This document shows positions 33,413 to 41,124 of a stretch of 64,000 nt of DNA, in pieces (position 1 is the first letter of the stretch; each line of letters starts with the position of its first letter). The DNA lies in NCBI GenBank assembly GCA_024276495.1, contig JAJRXC010000111.1, forward strand, positions 1 through 64,000, written 5' to 3'. The position numbers were made by a program, and so were the translations under genes. Under the pieces are notes generated by a model, which was not told the DNA's origin, searched no databases, and saw only the letters and a program-made list of their open reading frames with translations. The stretch comes from Actinomycetes bacterium (GTDB lineage Bacteria > Actinomycetota > Acidimicrobiia > Acidimicrobiales > Aldehydirespiratoraceae).

Positions 33413-34276
33413 ATGACCTTCACCATCAAGAAGCTGCATCTCGCCGTGGCGGTGCTCGTGGTTGCGCTCGTCGCTCCCGCGACCGCGCTCGCCACCCACA
33501 TCTTCAGCGATGTGCCCGATTCGAAGTTCTACGCCGATCCCGTCGAATGGGCGTTCAACAACGCCATCACGACCGGCACCAGCGCCACCACGTTCTCGCC
33601 CGAGGACGACGTCACCCGTGGTGAGTCGGTCACGTTCCTGAAGCGCTACGACACCAACATCGTGCAACCGGCGCTCTCGGACCGGTACACGAAGGCCGAG
33701 GTCGACGGCGCGATCGCCGCGATTCCGTGGAACGAGTCGATGCCGATCTCCAACGCCTTGTGGTTCTCGGGCTCGTCGGTGTCGTGGACGATCGGAAGCG
33801 GCGGATCGACCGCCCCTGACGGGCTGACCCTCCACGACACGTCGTACGGAAGGTTCTGGCACGGCTTCTCGCTTCCCCCGACCTATGAAGCCGGACAGGA
33901 CGTGGCCGTGCGAATCCTCTGGATGGCCGATACCGACAACACGCCGGGTTGCACCTTCCGACTGGAGGCCAACTCGGCGAGCGTCCGTCGGGCCGGCCAG
34001 CAGTACGCGGCACCCCAAGTGGGGTTCGTCGGCGGCGTCACCCCCGGGTTGGGTTCGTTCTCGTATGTGATCCTGACCGCCTCCAACGAGGGCTCCCAGA
34101 GCTCGTTCACCGACAACACGGTCCAGTCGATCGACCTGATCCTGCCGGGTGCCGATCTGGCGCCCGGTGACCAGATCTCGCTGGCGATCGCCCGCCGGTC
34201 GGCCCCGTCGACCGCGTCGCAGGACTCCTGCACCGGCGGTCTCACGATCCTCGGCCTCAGCGCCCTGCCCGCCTGA
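33413..34276 (+). CDS. secreted protein with one N-terminal SLH repeat
   Basis: 287 residues. A cleavable signal (LHLAVAVLVVALVAPATALA) is followed by one SLH-type repeat: FSDVPDSKFYADPVEWAFNN, ITTGTSATTFSP, and VTRGESVTFLKRY. The remaining ~190 residues are a beta-rich domain with two cysteines, Ser/Gly-rich, no family recognised. CAGGAG about 10 nt before the ATG serves as ribosome site. Probably displayed at the cell surface through the SLH part. Confidence 0.75.
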   Translation: MTFTIKKLHLAVAVLVVALVAPATALATHIFSDVPDSKFYADPVEWAFNNAITTGTSATTFSPEDDVTRGESVTFLKRYDTNIVQPALSDRYTKAEVDGAIAAIPWNESMPISNALWFSGSSVSWTIGSGGSTAPDGLTLHDTSYGRFWHGFSLPPTYEAGQDVAVRILWMADTDNTPGCTFRLEANSASVRRAGQQYAAPQVGFVGGVTPGLGSFSYVILTASNEGSQSSFTDNTVQSIDLILPGADLAPGDQISLAIARRSAPSTASQDSCTGGLTILGLSALPA

Positions 34277-34654
34277 CCGCAGGTGGGTCCGTCGACGTGA
34301 GCCTGCCAGCGGTCCCTCCTCGTCGGCAACGACTTGTCGCAGGCCTTCGTCCGGCGGGACGAATCCGTTTCGGTCCGGCCGTTGGTCCCCGACAGCTCGT
34401 GTGGCCGGCAGGCCACTTCCGAAAGAGGTCGTCTCGCGGATGACGGGATGGTCGGGCCTCGTGTCGGGCCCGCACTCGTAGGTCGTTCGGCTCATTCGTG
34501 GCCCTGAATCCACACGATTCCCCGTGAATCTGCCGACGGATCGGACATCGCGGGGATTTCTTTCGCGTGGCCAAACAATTCGTCGTGCCGACACGTGAGA
34601 TGCGTGGGAGGCGACGGCGATGCACGACGGCACAACCAGGCAGATAGGCAGGGC
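34277..34654. other. 378-bp gene-free stretch before the second sigma factor
   Basis: No convincing gene on either strand. A hairpin CGGGCC/GGCCCG (34453-34458 with 34467-34472) may end the SLH gene transcript. A longer imperfect pairing joins ATTCCCCG near 34518 with CGGGGATT near 34552. The part from about 34500 to 34600 is less GC-rich and probably contains the promoter of the sigma-factor gene, but I cannot point to a clear -35/-10. Confidence 0.3.
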
Positions 34655-35155
34655 ATGGCCCGAGACTTCGATGACTTCTTCCGAACGTCCTACGACCACA
34701 CGGTCCGGGGGCTGGAGCTCGACGGCACCGGCAGCGCCGACGCCCACGACGCCGCGCAGGAGGCGTACGTTCGTGCGTACGCCCGCTGGTGGCGGGTCGG
34801 GCACCTTCGGGAACCGGCGGCGTGGGTCCGACGGGTGGCGGTCAACGTCGCCCGGGATCAGCACCGGCACCGGGCGGTTCGCGAGCGGGCGATCCCGAAG
34901 CTGGCCGCCGAGCCGATGACGATCGATCCGCACGCGGGCGATGACATCGAAGGGCTCGACGATGCGCTCGACACCCTGTCCAGACAGCAACGACGTGCCG
35001 TCGACCTCTACTACATCGACGGGTTCAGCACCGAGGAGGCAGCGACGCGAATGGGCATCTCACCCGGCGCGTTCCGTTTCCACCTGAGCCGGGCCCGCCG
35101 CACCCTCAAGCCACGCATGGTCGAACGCCTCGGCCGCCAGGAGATGGTCCGATGA
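34655..35155 (+). CDS. ECF-type sigma factor
   Basis: 166 residues: region 2 with DFDDFFRTSYDHTVR and AAWVRRVAVNVARDQHR, region 4 with LSRQQRRAVDLYYIDGFSTEEAATRMGISPGAFRFHLSRARRTLKPR. The recognition helix is PGAFRFHLSRAR. Its stop overlaps the start of the membrane protein that follows (ATGA), the same gene arrangement as the sigma/membrane pair at 15.0-12.0 kb on the other strand. The proteins are not obviously close paralogues. Confidence 0.85.
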   Translation: MARDFDDFFRTSYDHTVRGLELDGTGSADAHDAAQEAYVRAYARWWRVGHLREPAAWVRRVAVNVARDQHRHRAVRERAIPKLAAEPMTIDPHAGDDIEGLDDALDTLSRQQRRAVDLYYIDGFSTEEAATRMGISPGAFRFHLSRARRTLKPRMVERLGRQEMVR

Positions 35156-36279
35156 ACCCCCAGAACGACGAGATCCTCGAAGGCCTGCGGCCCCGCATGC
35201 ACGCGGCCCGAGTCGCCCATGTGCGTCGGATGATCGCCGGCTTGTTCATGGTCCCCCTCGTCGGCTTCGGCGCGATCGCCGTGGCCGCCGAGACGGTCGA
35301 CGAACCGGCGTTGGAGACGGCTGGCGACGATGGCGCGAGCCTCGATCTCGCCCCGGCGTTCGCGCCCGCGCCGACCGACGCGCCCGACATCGGTGAGCCC
35401 GACGGCGATGTCGCCGCGGTCCGAGCGGCCGAGACGCCGCCCACCACCACCAACGCCCACGAACCCGATCCCGAGGAGCAGACCAAAGTTCTGAGCCTCG
35501 GCCCGCTCGGTGAGGCACAGGTGGTCGAGACCGACGGCGGATTCGAACTGCTCGACACGAAGCTCGAAGCCGGCTGGGAAGTGATCCGGGTGGAGCTGAC
35601 CGATGACGGCATCGTCGTCGCGGTGACCAACGGCGACATCGTCAAGCTCGTCACGATCACGCCGGGTGTGCGCAACGAGATCGCCGTGCGCATCACCGAC
35701 CTCGTCATCCCGACGACCACCACCGCGCCGCCGCCCCCGCCGACCACCGAGAAGCCGAGGGAAGCGCCGCCGGCCGTCGTCGATCGCTTCGTCGTCGAGG
35801 TGTCGGGCAAGGGCACCTTCGTCGTCGAACGTGACGGCGACACGCTGTGGGCCGGCAACGTTCAACCCGCCGAGGGCTTCGAGGGGGTCGTGAAGGTCGC
35901 CGAGGGCTGGAAGGTCGTCGTCACATTCACCGACGGTCAACGGAACTGGTACGCCAAGGTCCTGATCAACGACTTCGGTGAGGTCGAGCGGTACTTCTGG
36001 GACGAGCAGGTCCCGGCCGAGCCGATCTACCAGTGGGTCGAGGTACCGGGCGTCGGCGCCGTGCAGTTCAAGCTCTGGAGCGACGGCCTCGTCTACGTCA
36101 AGAACTGGGAGACCGCACCGGGCTTCGGGTTCTACGACTACAACGGCGGCGCCGGCGCCGAGGTCGCCAAGATCGATTTCGAAGGTGAGGGCACGCTGTG
36201 GATCGTGGAGGCGTGGAAGAACGCCAACGGCGCGCTGAGCTGGTCGACCATCGACGCCACCCCGCCCCCGCCGGCGTGA
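35152..36279 (+). CDS. single-pass membrane protein, putative regulator of the adjacent sigma factor
   Basis: 375 residues: 26 cytoplasmic residues (MNPQNDEILEGLRPRM...), one membrane helix (about 27-46), then an exported part. Two Pro/Thr-rich linkers surround a ~90-residue beta domain (VLSLGPLGEAQVVETDGGFEL...), and the last ~165 residues have repeated aromatic strands (WYAKVLIND, YQWVEVPGVGAVQFKLW, LVYVKNWETAPGFGFYDYNGG). No zinc anti-sigma motif is seen. The cytoplasmic tail is short but could hold the sigma factor; the exported region would sense the envelope. Function inferred from ATGA coupling and topology. Confidence 0.65.
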   Translation: MNPQNDEILEGLRPRMHAARVAHVRRMIAGLFMVPLVGFGAIAVAAETVDEPALETAGDDGASLDLAPAFAPAPTDAPDIGEPDGDVAAVRAAETPPTTTNAHEPDPEEQTKVLSLGPLGEAQVVETDGGFELLDTKLEAGWEVIRVELTDDGIVVAVTNGDIVKLVTITPGVRNEIAVRITDLVIPTTTTAPPPPPTTEKPREAPPAVVDRFVVEVSGKGTFVVERDGDTLWAGNVQPAEGFEGVVKVAEGWKVVVTFTDGQRNWYAKVLINDFGEVERYFWDEQVPAEPIYQWVEVPGVGAVQFKLWSDGLVYVKNWETAPGFGFYDYNGGAGAEVAKIDFEGEGTLWIVEAWKNANGALSWSTIDATPPPPA

Positions 36280-36286
36280 TGATCCG

Positions 36287-36314
36287 GCCCGAGTAGATTC
36301 GACCCGCCTCGGGC
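36287..36314 (+). terminator. possible hairpin after the sigma/membrane-protein pair
   Basis: GCCCGAG (36287-36293) pairs with CTCGGGC (36308-36314), loop 14 nt. TTGACC follows at once, so the region may also contain the promoter of the next gene. Confidence 0.35.
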
Positions 36315-36380
36315 TTGACCGGGCGTGTGCCTTCCGGCGAGAGTCGGTCGGCACACGTCCGTTCGGCGCTTGGGTCGGTG

Positions 36381-37679
36381 ATGAAACGGGAGTCCTGCAT
36401 ATTCACGCGACTGGGCCTGGGGGTCGTCGCCGCGCTGGCGACCGCGGTTCCCCCGACCGGGCTCGTCGAGGCCTCGTTGCCGCAGCCCCCGCTGGCCGAG
36501 GACCGTGGCCATGTGGTGGCCACTCGCCAGACCCCCGATGAGTTCCTCGCGACCTTCGACGATGCGGTGCTCCCCGGGCTCGGGCCGATCGGGCCGGCGC
36601 CGTCGATCACCGGCAACGCTGCGGTCGACGCCCGGATCAGGGCGATCGGCGAGGCCCGTGGGTATCGTCGCCGGCCCCTGCCGAGCGGTCCCCTCGAGTC
36701 GGTGAACGGCGTCCTGCTCCAGCCGGAGGCCGCGGCCGGTCTCCGGTCACTTGTCGCCGCCGCGGCCGCCGCCGGTCATCGGATCTGGGCCACTTCGGGC
36801 TATCGCAGTCCGGCGACGCAGACATCCATCTTCCTCGGGAAGCTCGCCGGCACCTCCGACGCGGCGATCGATCGGCGCCTTCGCACTGTCGCCGTGCCCG
36901 GCTACTCGAAGCACCACACCGGCTACGCGATCGACATCCGTGCGTCCGATGGCCGCCTCTTCTCGTTCCGCAACACCGCGGCCTACGCTTGGCTTGCCGC
37001 CGACAACTTCGCCAACGCGAAGGCGCACGGCTTCGTTCCGAGCTATCCCGACGGAAGCGGCCCGGCCGGGCCCGACCCCGAACCGTGGGAGCTCGTGTGG
37101 GTGGGGGCGGAGAACATCCTCTGTGGTGTGTTCGAGGCGACCGCGGACCGCCCGTTCTGCGACACCGCCGAGTCGTCGTTCGCCGCCGACATCGACTGGC
37201 TGCTCGCCGAAGGCATCACCACGGGGTGCCGTGATGGACGTTTCTGCACCCGGGCGATGGTGACCCGGGCCGAGGCGGCCACGTTCTTGTGGCGCCTGGC
37301 CGGTCGGCCCGCGGCAGGCGCCGACATCGAGTTCGTCGATGTTCCCGAAGGGGCCTTCTACTCCGACGCGGTCCGATGGATGTTCGCCGAGGGCATCACG
37401 ACCGGGACCACCCGCACGACGTTCGAGCCGGACCGGCCACTGACCCGGGCCGAGTTCGTGACGTTCCTGTGGCGCGACGCAGGGAGTCCTCCTGTCGAGC
37501 CGGGCAGTGTGTCGTTCGTGGATGTCGACTCGGCCGGGTTCGCCGCGGCGGCCATCGATTGGGCCGCCGCGACCGGGGTGACGACCGGGACCTCGAAGTT
37601 CACGTTCTCACCCTCGACCGCGGCGACCAGAGGCCAGGCCGCCGCGTTCCTCCACCGCCTGGCAACGCTCGACCCATGA
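36381..37679 (+). CDS. VanY-like (M15B) D,D-carboxypeptidase-type protein with three SLH repeats
   Basis: 432 residues. A signal peptide (LGLGVVAALATAVPPTG) leads to a VanY-type domain at ~90-240: SGYRSPATQ, and SKHHTGYAIDIR carrying the HxxGxAxD zinc ligands. The third ligand normally lies in a WHxxY motif, but here the matching place reads EPWELVWVG with Glu instead of His. Activity may therefore be altered or lost. The C-terminal ~165 residues hold three SLH repeats (GITTGC, GITTGT, GVTTGT, each followed by TRAEA-like motifs). It would act on, or bind, peptidoglycan at the surface. ATG 36381 was chosen directly before the signal. Confidence 0.8.
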   Translation: MKRESCIFTRLGLGVVAALATAVPPTGLVEASLPQPPLAEDRGHVVATRQTPDEFLATFDDAVLPGLGPIGPAPSITGNAAVDARIRAIGEARGYRRRPLPSGPLESVNGVLLQPEAAAGLRSLVAAAAAAGHRIWATSGYRSPATQTSIFLGKLAGTSDAAIDRRLRTVAVPGYSKHHTGYAIDIRASDGRLFSFRNTAAYAWLAADNFANAKAHGFVPSYPDGSGPAGPDPEPWELVWVGAENILCGVFEATADRPFCDTAESSFAADIDWLLAEGITTGCRDGRFCTRAMVTRAEAATFLWRLAGRPAAGADIEFVDVPEGAFYSDAVRWMFAEGITTGTTRTTFEPDRPLTRAEFVTFLWRDAGSPPVEPGSVSFVDVDSAGFAAAAIDWAAATGVTTGTSKFTFSPSTAATRGQAAAFLHRLATLDP

Positions 37680-37721
37680 GAAGCGTTCGCCTCTAGAAAT
37701 GTGCCAGGGATGGTTGCAAGG

Positions 37722-37735
37722 CGAACATGTGTTCG
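37722..37735 (+). promoter_or_regulatory. LexA (SOS) box
   Basis: CGAACATGTGTTCG fits the Gram-positive/mycobacterial SOS consensus CGAACRNRYGTTYG at every position. It lies between TTGCAA (37714-37719) and TAGGGT (37738-37743), so LexA binding would block the promoter of the DUF222-HNH gene. Confidence 0.8.
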
Positions 37736-37737
37736 AC

Positions 37738-37743
37738 TAGGGT
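37738..37743 (+). promoter_or_regulatory. -10 hexamer of the DUF222-HNH gene
   Basis: TAGGGT with TTGCAA 18 bp upstream; 6 nt to the GTG start at 37750, so the mRNA is probably leaderless. Confidence 0.5.
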
Positions 37744-37749
37744 GGAGGC

Positions 37750-38976
37750 GTGTTCGCATCCGTGATCGCCCATCTCCACACCGAACCGGTGGCCTCACTC
37801 CCTCGATCGGTGCTGGCCGACCGGGTCGAGACGGTGCGGGCCCTACGGGGCGCGTTGGATGCCTACGAGGCCCGGCTGGTCGCCGCGGTCGACGCGTTGG
37901 GCGACCACGGCCTCGACGGGGCGGGCATGTTGCGAAGCGCGGGCCGGGTCTCGGCGCGTCGCGCCGTGCTGAGCGCGAAGCGGGCCGAGGGTCTCCGGAT
38001 GCTGCCGGCCACACGCGACGCGCTCGCGGGCGGACGCATCACCGCCGAGCATGTCGACGCGATCGTCGAGGCCGCCGAGAAGGTCACACCCGAGAAGGCC
38101 GACGCCGAACTGGTCGAGCGGGCCACTCGGGCCCCCGCCGACCGCTTCACCAACGACTCCCGGGAGTGGGCCACGAGGAACCGCGACGACGATGGCGCCG
38201 ACGAAGCTGCCGTGCAACGCCTGAACCGTCAGGCCCGCACCTGGATCCAACGGCGGGGCGACAAGATGTTCGGCTTCTATGCCGAGTTGGACCGAATCGA
38301 CGGCGCGGCCGCCCACGCCGCGCTCGATCGACGCTACAACGAGCTCTGGAACGACGACGGTGGCCGTGACGGCGGTGCCGACGATGTCCGAACCGTCGAG
38401 CAGCGCATGGCCGACGCGTTCGTGTCGCTCATCACCGGCACACGGGCCGACGAGAGCGGTGACGACCCGCCCCGGCCGCCGCACCCCAAGCACCAACTCA
38501 ACGTCATCCACGACATCGCCGGCCACACGACCGCCGACGGCACGCCGCTCGCCTGGCTCGTCACCGACGGCCAACCGCTTCCTGAAGCCGTGCTCGAACG
38601 GATCGCCTGCACCGCCACCATCACCCCGATGATCTTCACCGGGCCCGCCACTCCCATCTGGCAGGGTCGCGCCCATCGCCACGCCACCATCGCCCAATGG
38701 CGATCACTGATCGCTCGCGATCGCGGCTGCATCGGTTGCGGCGCCGCCCCGAATCGCTGCGAAGCCCACCACGTCATCCCCTGGGAACACCACGGACCAA
38801 CCGACATCGACAACCTCGTGCTGGTCTGCAGCCGTTGCCACCACGACATCCACGATCGCGGCTCGACCATCGAGAGAATCGACGGCCATTGGGCCATCAC
38901 GGCCCGGGCCGGACCCACATCACCAACCAACGGCCCCGGCGCCGACGACCACCACCAACTCGCCCTGGGAGCCTGA
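37750..38976 (+). CDS. DUF222 / 13E12-type HNH endonuclease-domain protein
   Basis: 408 residues. The N-terminal ~300 residues are DUF222 (ETVRALRGALDAYEARLVAAVDALG...), and the C-terminus is an HNH nuclease: CIGCGAAPNRCEAHHVIPWEHHG, DIDNLVLVCSRCHHDIHD, with the CxxC zinc pair, the HH catalytic pair and the CxxCH motif intact. This is the actinobacterial 13E12 repeat family, several mycobacterial members of which are LexA-controlled; a matching LexA box is present here. The family multiplies in actinobacterial genomes and its DNA-repair or mobile role is unsettled. GTG start supported by the -10 at 37738. Confidence 0.88.
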   Translation: MFASVIAHLHTEPVASLPRSVLADRVETVRALRGALDAYEARLVAAVDALGDHGLDGAGMLRSAGRVSARRAVLSAKRAEGLRMLPATRDALAGGRITAEHVDAIVEAAEKVTPEKADAELVERATRAPADRFTNDSREWATRNRDDDGADEAAVQRLNRQARTWIQRRGDKMFGFYAELDRIDGAAAHAALDRRYNELWNDDGGRDGGADDVRTVEQRMADAFVSLITGTRADESGDDPPRPPHPKHQLNVIHDIAGHTTADGTPLAWLVTDGQPLPEAVLERIACTATITPMIFTGPATPIWQGRAHRHATIAQWRSLIARDRGCIGCGAAPNRCEAHHVIPWEHHGPTDIDNLVLVCSRCHHDIHDRGSTIERIDGHWAITARAGPTSPTNGPGADDHHQLALGA

Positions 38977-39210
38977 ACCGGCAACCCGAACGGGCCCAGC
39001 GGCCGGGGCGTTCACGACGGTCGACACGATTGCCTTTCCCGCGTGTTGCCCGCGCCCATCGCATGATCCGATGAGGAGATCCTCGAAGTGGCGCAGTGCC
39101 GCATGGGCGTCGTCTTCCACGCGGTGCCGCGGCCCCACCGCCCGAGTCGCGGCAACCAGCCTGTGCTCCGACGCCGGCCCGATCGGTCGACCCACCGACC
39201 TCCGAACGGC
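38977..39210. other. 234-bp spacer between convergent genes
   Basis: No clear gene or hairpin. A minus-strand reading of 91 codons (38920-39195) exists, but it overlaps the HNH gene antisense and has no recognisable domain or ribosome site. Confidence 0.3.
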
Positions 39211-39879
39211 CTACCGGTCTTCTGACCCCGCTGCCTCGGTCGACAGATCTGGCTCGGTTGCCGTGGCTTCGACAGCCGGGACGTCTTCTGCGCCAGCGGC
39301 ATCAGTGGGAGCGACGTCAGTCGGGACGGCATCTTTGTCGGGCGCGATCTCACCGGTCGACGGCTCTCCGTCATCGGTCCCCGCGGCAGCGGCCTCGGCG
39401 GGTGCCGGTGCCGCCTGCGACTCCTCGGTAGGGGCCTCATCGGATCCCGACGGCGCGTCCGGCGCCTCTTCTGCGGGTGACTCGGGTGTCGTCTCATCGG
39501 CCGGGGTCTCTTCCGTGCCGGTCACTGCTCCCGGCGCTTCGGCTGCCGGAGCTTCCTTCGCCGGCGCTTCATCCACCGACTCATTGTCGACGGTCGTGGC
39601 CTTTGCTGCGGCCTCGTCGGGCTCCTTGCCGTCGCGCAGCGCCTTCCACCGTGCGGCAGCCGCTCGGTACGCCTCCTCGGCTTCGGCCTTCTCCTCGGCG
39701 GAGCCGCGATCGGCGAGCTTCTTCACCGCCGCGGCCGCATCGTTCTTGGCCCGCTCGGCTTTCTTGATCCGCTTCTCGCGCTGGGTGCGCTCGCGGTCGG
39801 CCTTCACGTATTCGTTGAAGAGGGTCAGCGCGGCGGTGGTCTCGTCGTCGAGGGCGGGCGCGGTGTCAGATGCGGGCAT
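39211..39879 (-). CDS. coiled-coil protein with long acidic Ala/Glu/Pro-rich tail
   Basis: 222 residues. Residues ~15-90 are strongly helical and charged (FNEYVKADRERTQREKRIKKAERAK...EEAYRAAAARWKALRDG), a likely coiled coil. The last ~125 residues are low-complexity, acidic and rich in Ala, Glu, Thr, Pro. There is no signal peptide or membrane helix. The head matches a pattern I associate with conserved hypothetical actinobacterial proteins; function unknown. The plus strand also has a long open frame here, which is a composition shadow. Confidence 0.65.
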   Translation of the reverse strand: MPASDTAPALDDETTAALTLFNEYVKADRERTQREKRIKKAERAKNDAAAAVKKLADRGSAEEKAEAEEAYRAAAARWKALRDGKEPDEAAAKATTVDNESVDEAPAKEAPAAEAPGAVTGTEETPADETTPESPAEEAPDAPSGSDEAPTEESQAAPAPAEAAAAGTDDGEPSTGEIAPDKDAVPTDVAPTDAAGAEDVPAVEATATEPDLSTEAAGSEDR

Positions 39880-39911
39880 CTGACCATTCTGTCGGGTCGG
39901 GGCCCCGGTGA

Positions 39912-39928
39912 CGACCCCGACGGGGTCG
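39912..39928 (-). terminator. hairpin after the dehydrogenase gene
   Basis: CGACCCC (39912-39918) pairs with GGGGTCG (39922-39928), 3-nt loop. It begins 2 nt past the stop of the zinc dehydrogenase and would end the DUF2889-MFS-dehydrogenase transcript. Confidence 0.5.
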
Positions 39929-39930
39929 GG

Positions 39931-41124
39931 TCAACCCGAGGGCAGCCCGCGTCGACGTTCGTCGCGCAGGTCGAACGCGATCTTCACGCCGCCGCGCCGT
40001 CCGGCGTTGGCCGCGTGGTCGATGGCGTCCCGGTAGCGGTCGAGGGGGTAGGTGGCCGACACCATCTTGTCGAACGGCACCTTCCCGGCCAGCTCCATCG
40101 CGAGCGCGAAGCTGTTGGTGGTGCGCCCGTCTCGGGTCTGTTCGGTGCCGTAGGTGTAGGTGCCGACGAGCTCGGTCTCGCGATGCCACAGGGCAGTGAG
40201 ATCGAGGGAGACACGGCCAGGCATGCCGAGGAGCACCACCCGGCCGCGGGGGCGACAGATGCCGATGGCCTGCTCGATGGAGGCGGAGGACCCGACCGCG
40301 TCGATGACCACGTCGGCGCCACCCGACAGTCGCGACCCGATGACGAACGAGCCGGTGGCACGGCGCACGGCCCGGTCGAGCTCGCCGGGAGAGGCGATGA
40401 CGTCGGCTCCGAACTCCTCGGCCAGGGATCGCTGCACCGGATGCTTCGCCCCGACGATGATCGACCCGGGCGCGGTGAGGTGACGCAGAGCGGCGACCGT
40501 CACGAGCCCCATCGGGCCGGCACCGATCACGGCCACCGTGTCGCCGTCGTTCACGTGGGCCCGCAGCGCGGCGTGGACCCCACCGGCAACGGGCTCGATG
40601 GTGACCGCCAGCTCGTCGCTCATCCACTCGGGCACGTCGTGGATCTGACTTTCGTGGGCGACGAGCTCCGTCGCCCAGCCGCCACCGGTGCTCTCGCAGA
40701 AGCCGGTCTGGATACCGGGCTCGAGATGACCACAGGTCAGATGGCGGTAGTCGTTGCCGTCGGCCGGTGTGGCGTCGGGAAACGGGAGCGGAAACCCGCG
40801 GGCCGCGTGGCCGAGGACCGGTTCGATCAGGACGCGGCGACCCGCGCCCGTCTCGCCGACGATCTCGTGGCCGGGCACGAACGGGAACGACACGAAGTCT
40901 TCGAAGTAGCGCGACGACCGGCCGTCGATGGTGGCGAGGTCACTCCCGCAGATTCCGGTGAGACGGGGCCACACCCGCAGCCAGCCGGCCCCGGGCAGGT
41001 CGGGCGGGTCGTCGTCGACCAGGTCGAGCGGGCCGACCGACGCACCGGCGCCGGGGCGAAGTCGCGACGCGACCATCGCCGCCGCGTAGCGGCCTTCCTT
41101 GCGGCTGAACCGGAGGGCTCTCAC
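39931..41124 (-). CDS. zinc-dependent alcohol dehydrogenase (MDR superfamily)
   Basis: 397 residues. Catalytic zinc ligands appear in TGICGSDLATIDG (Cys) and PGHEIVGE (His-Glu); the NAD(P) motif is VAVIGAGPMGLVTVAAL. The usual structural-zinc four-Cys lobe is replaced by a longer segment with fewer cysteines (HLTCGHLEPGIQTGFCESTG). The GTG start at 41124 overlaps the MFS stop (GTGA), so it is the third gene of an overlapping operon. The substrate is probably a sugar alcohol or secondary alcohol, not readable from sequence. Confidence 0.85.
   Translation of the reverse strand: MRALRFSRKEGRYAAAMVASRLRPGAGASVGPLDLVDDDPPDLPGAGWLRVWPRLTGICGSDLATIDGRSSRYFEDFVSFPFVPGHEIVGETGAGRRVLIEPVLGHAARGFPLPFPDATPADGNDYRHLTCGHLEPGIQTGFCESTGGGWATELVAHESQIHDVPEWMSDELAVTIEPVAGGVHAALRAHVNDGDTVAVIGAGPMGLVTVAALRHLTAPGSIIVGAKHPVQRSLAEEFGADVIASPGELDRAVRRATGSFVIGSRLSGGADVVIDAVGSSASIEQAIGICRPRGRVVLLGMPGRVSLDLTALWHRETELVGTYTYGTEQTRDGRTTNSFALAMELAGKVPFDKMVSATYPLDRYRDAIDHAANAGRRGGVKIAFDLRDERRRGLPSG

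Noticed and set aside
34500-34600. Riboswitch in the leader before the second sigma factor
   Set aside because: An imperfect stem is present, but no conserved core of a known class (for example c-di-GMP or ydaO) could be matched.
39071-39883. 270-codon Ala/Ser-rich plus-strand frame
   Set aside because: Antisense of the coiled-coil protein's repetitive Glu/Ala codons; no ribosome site or fold.
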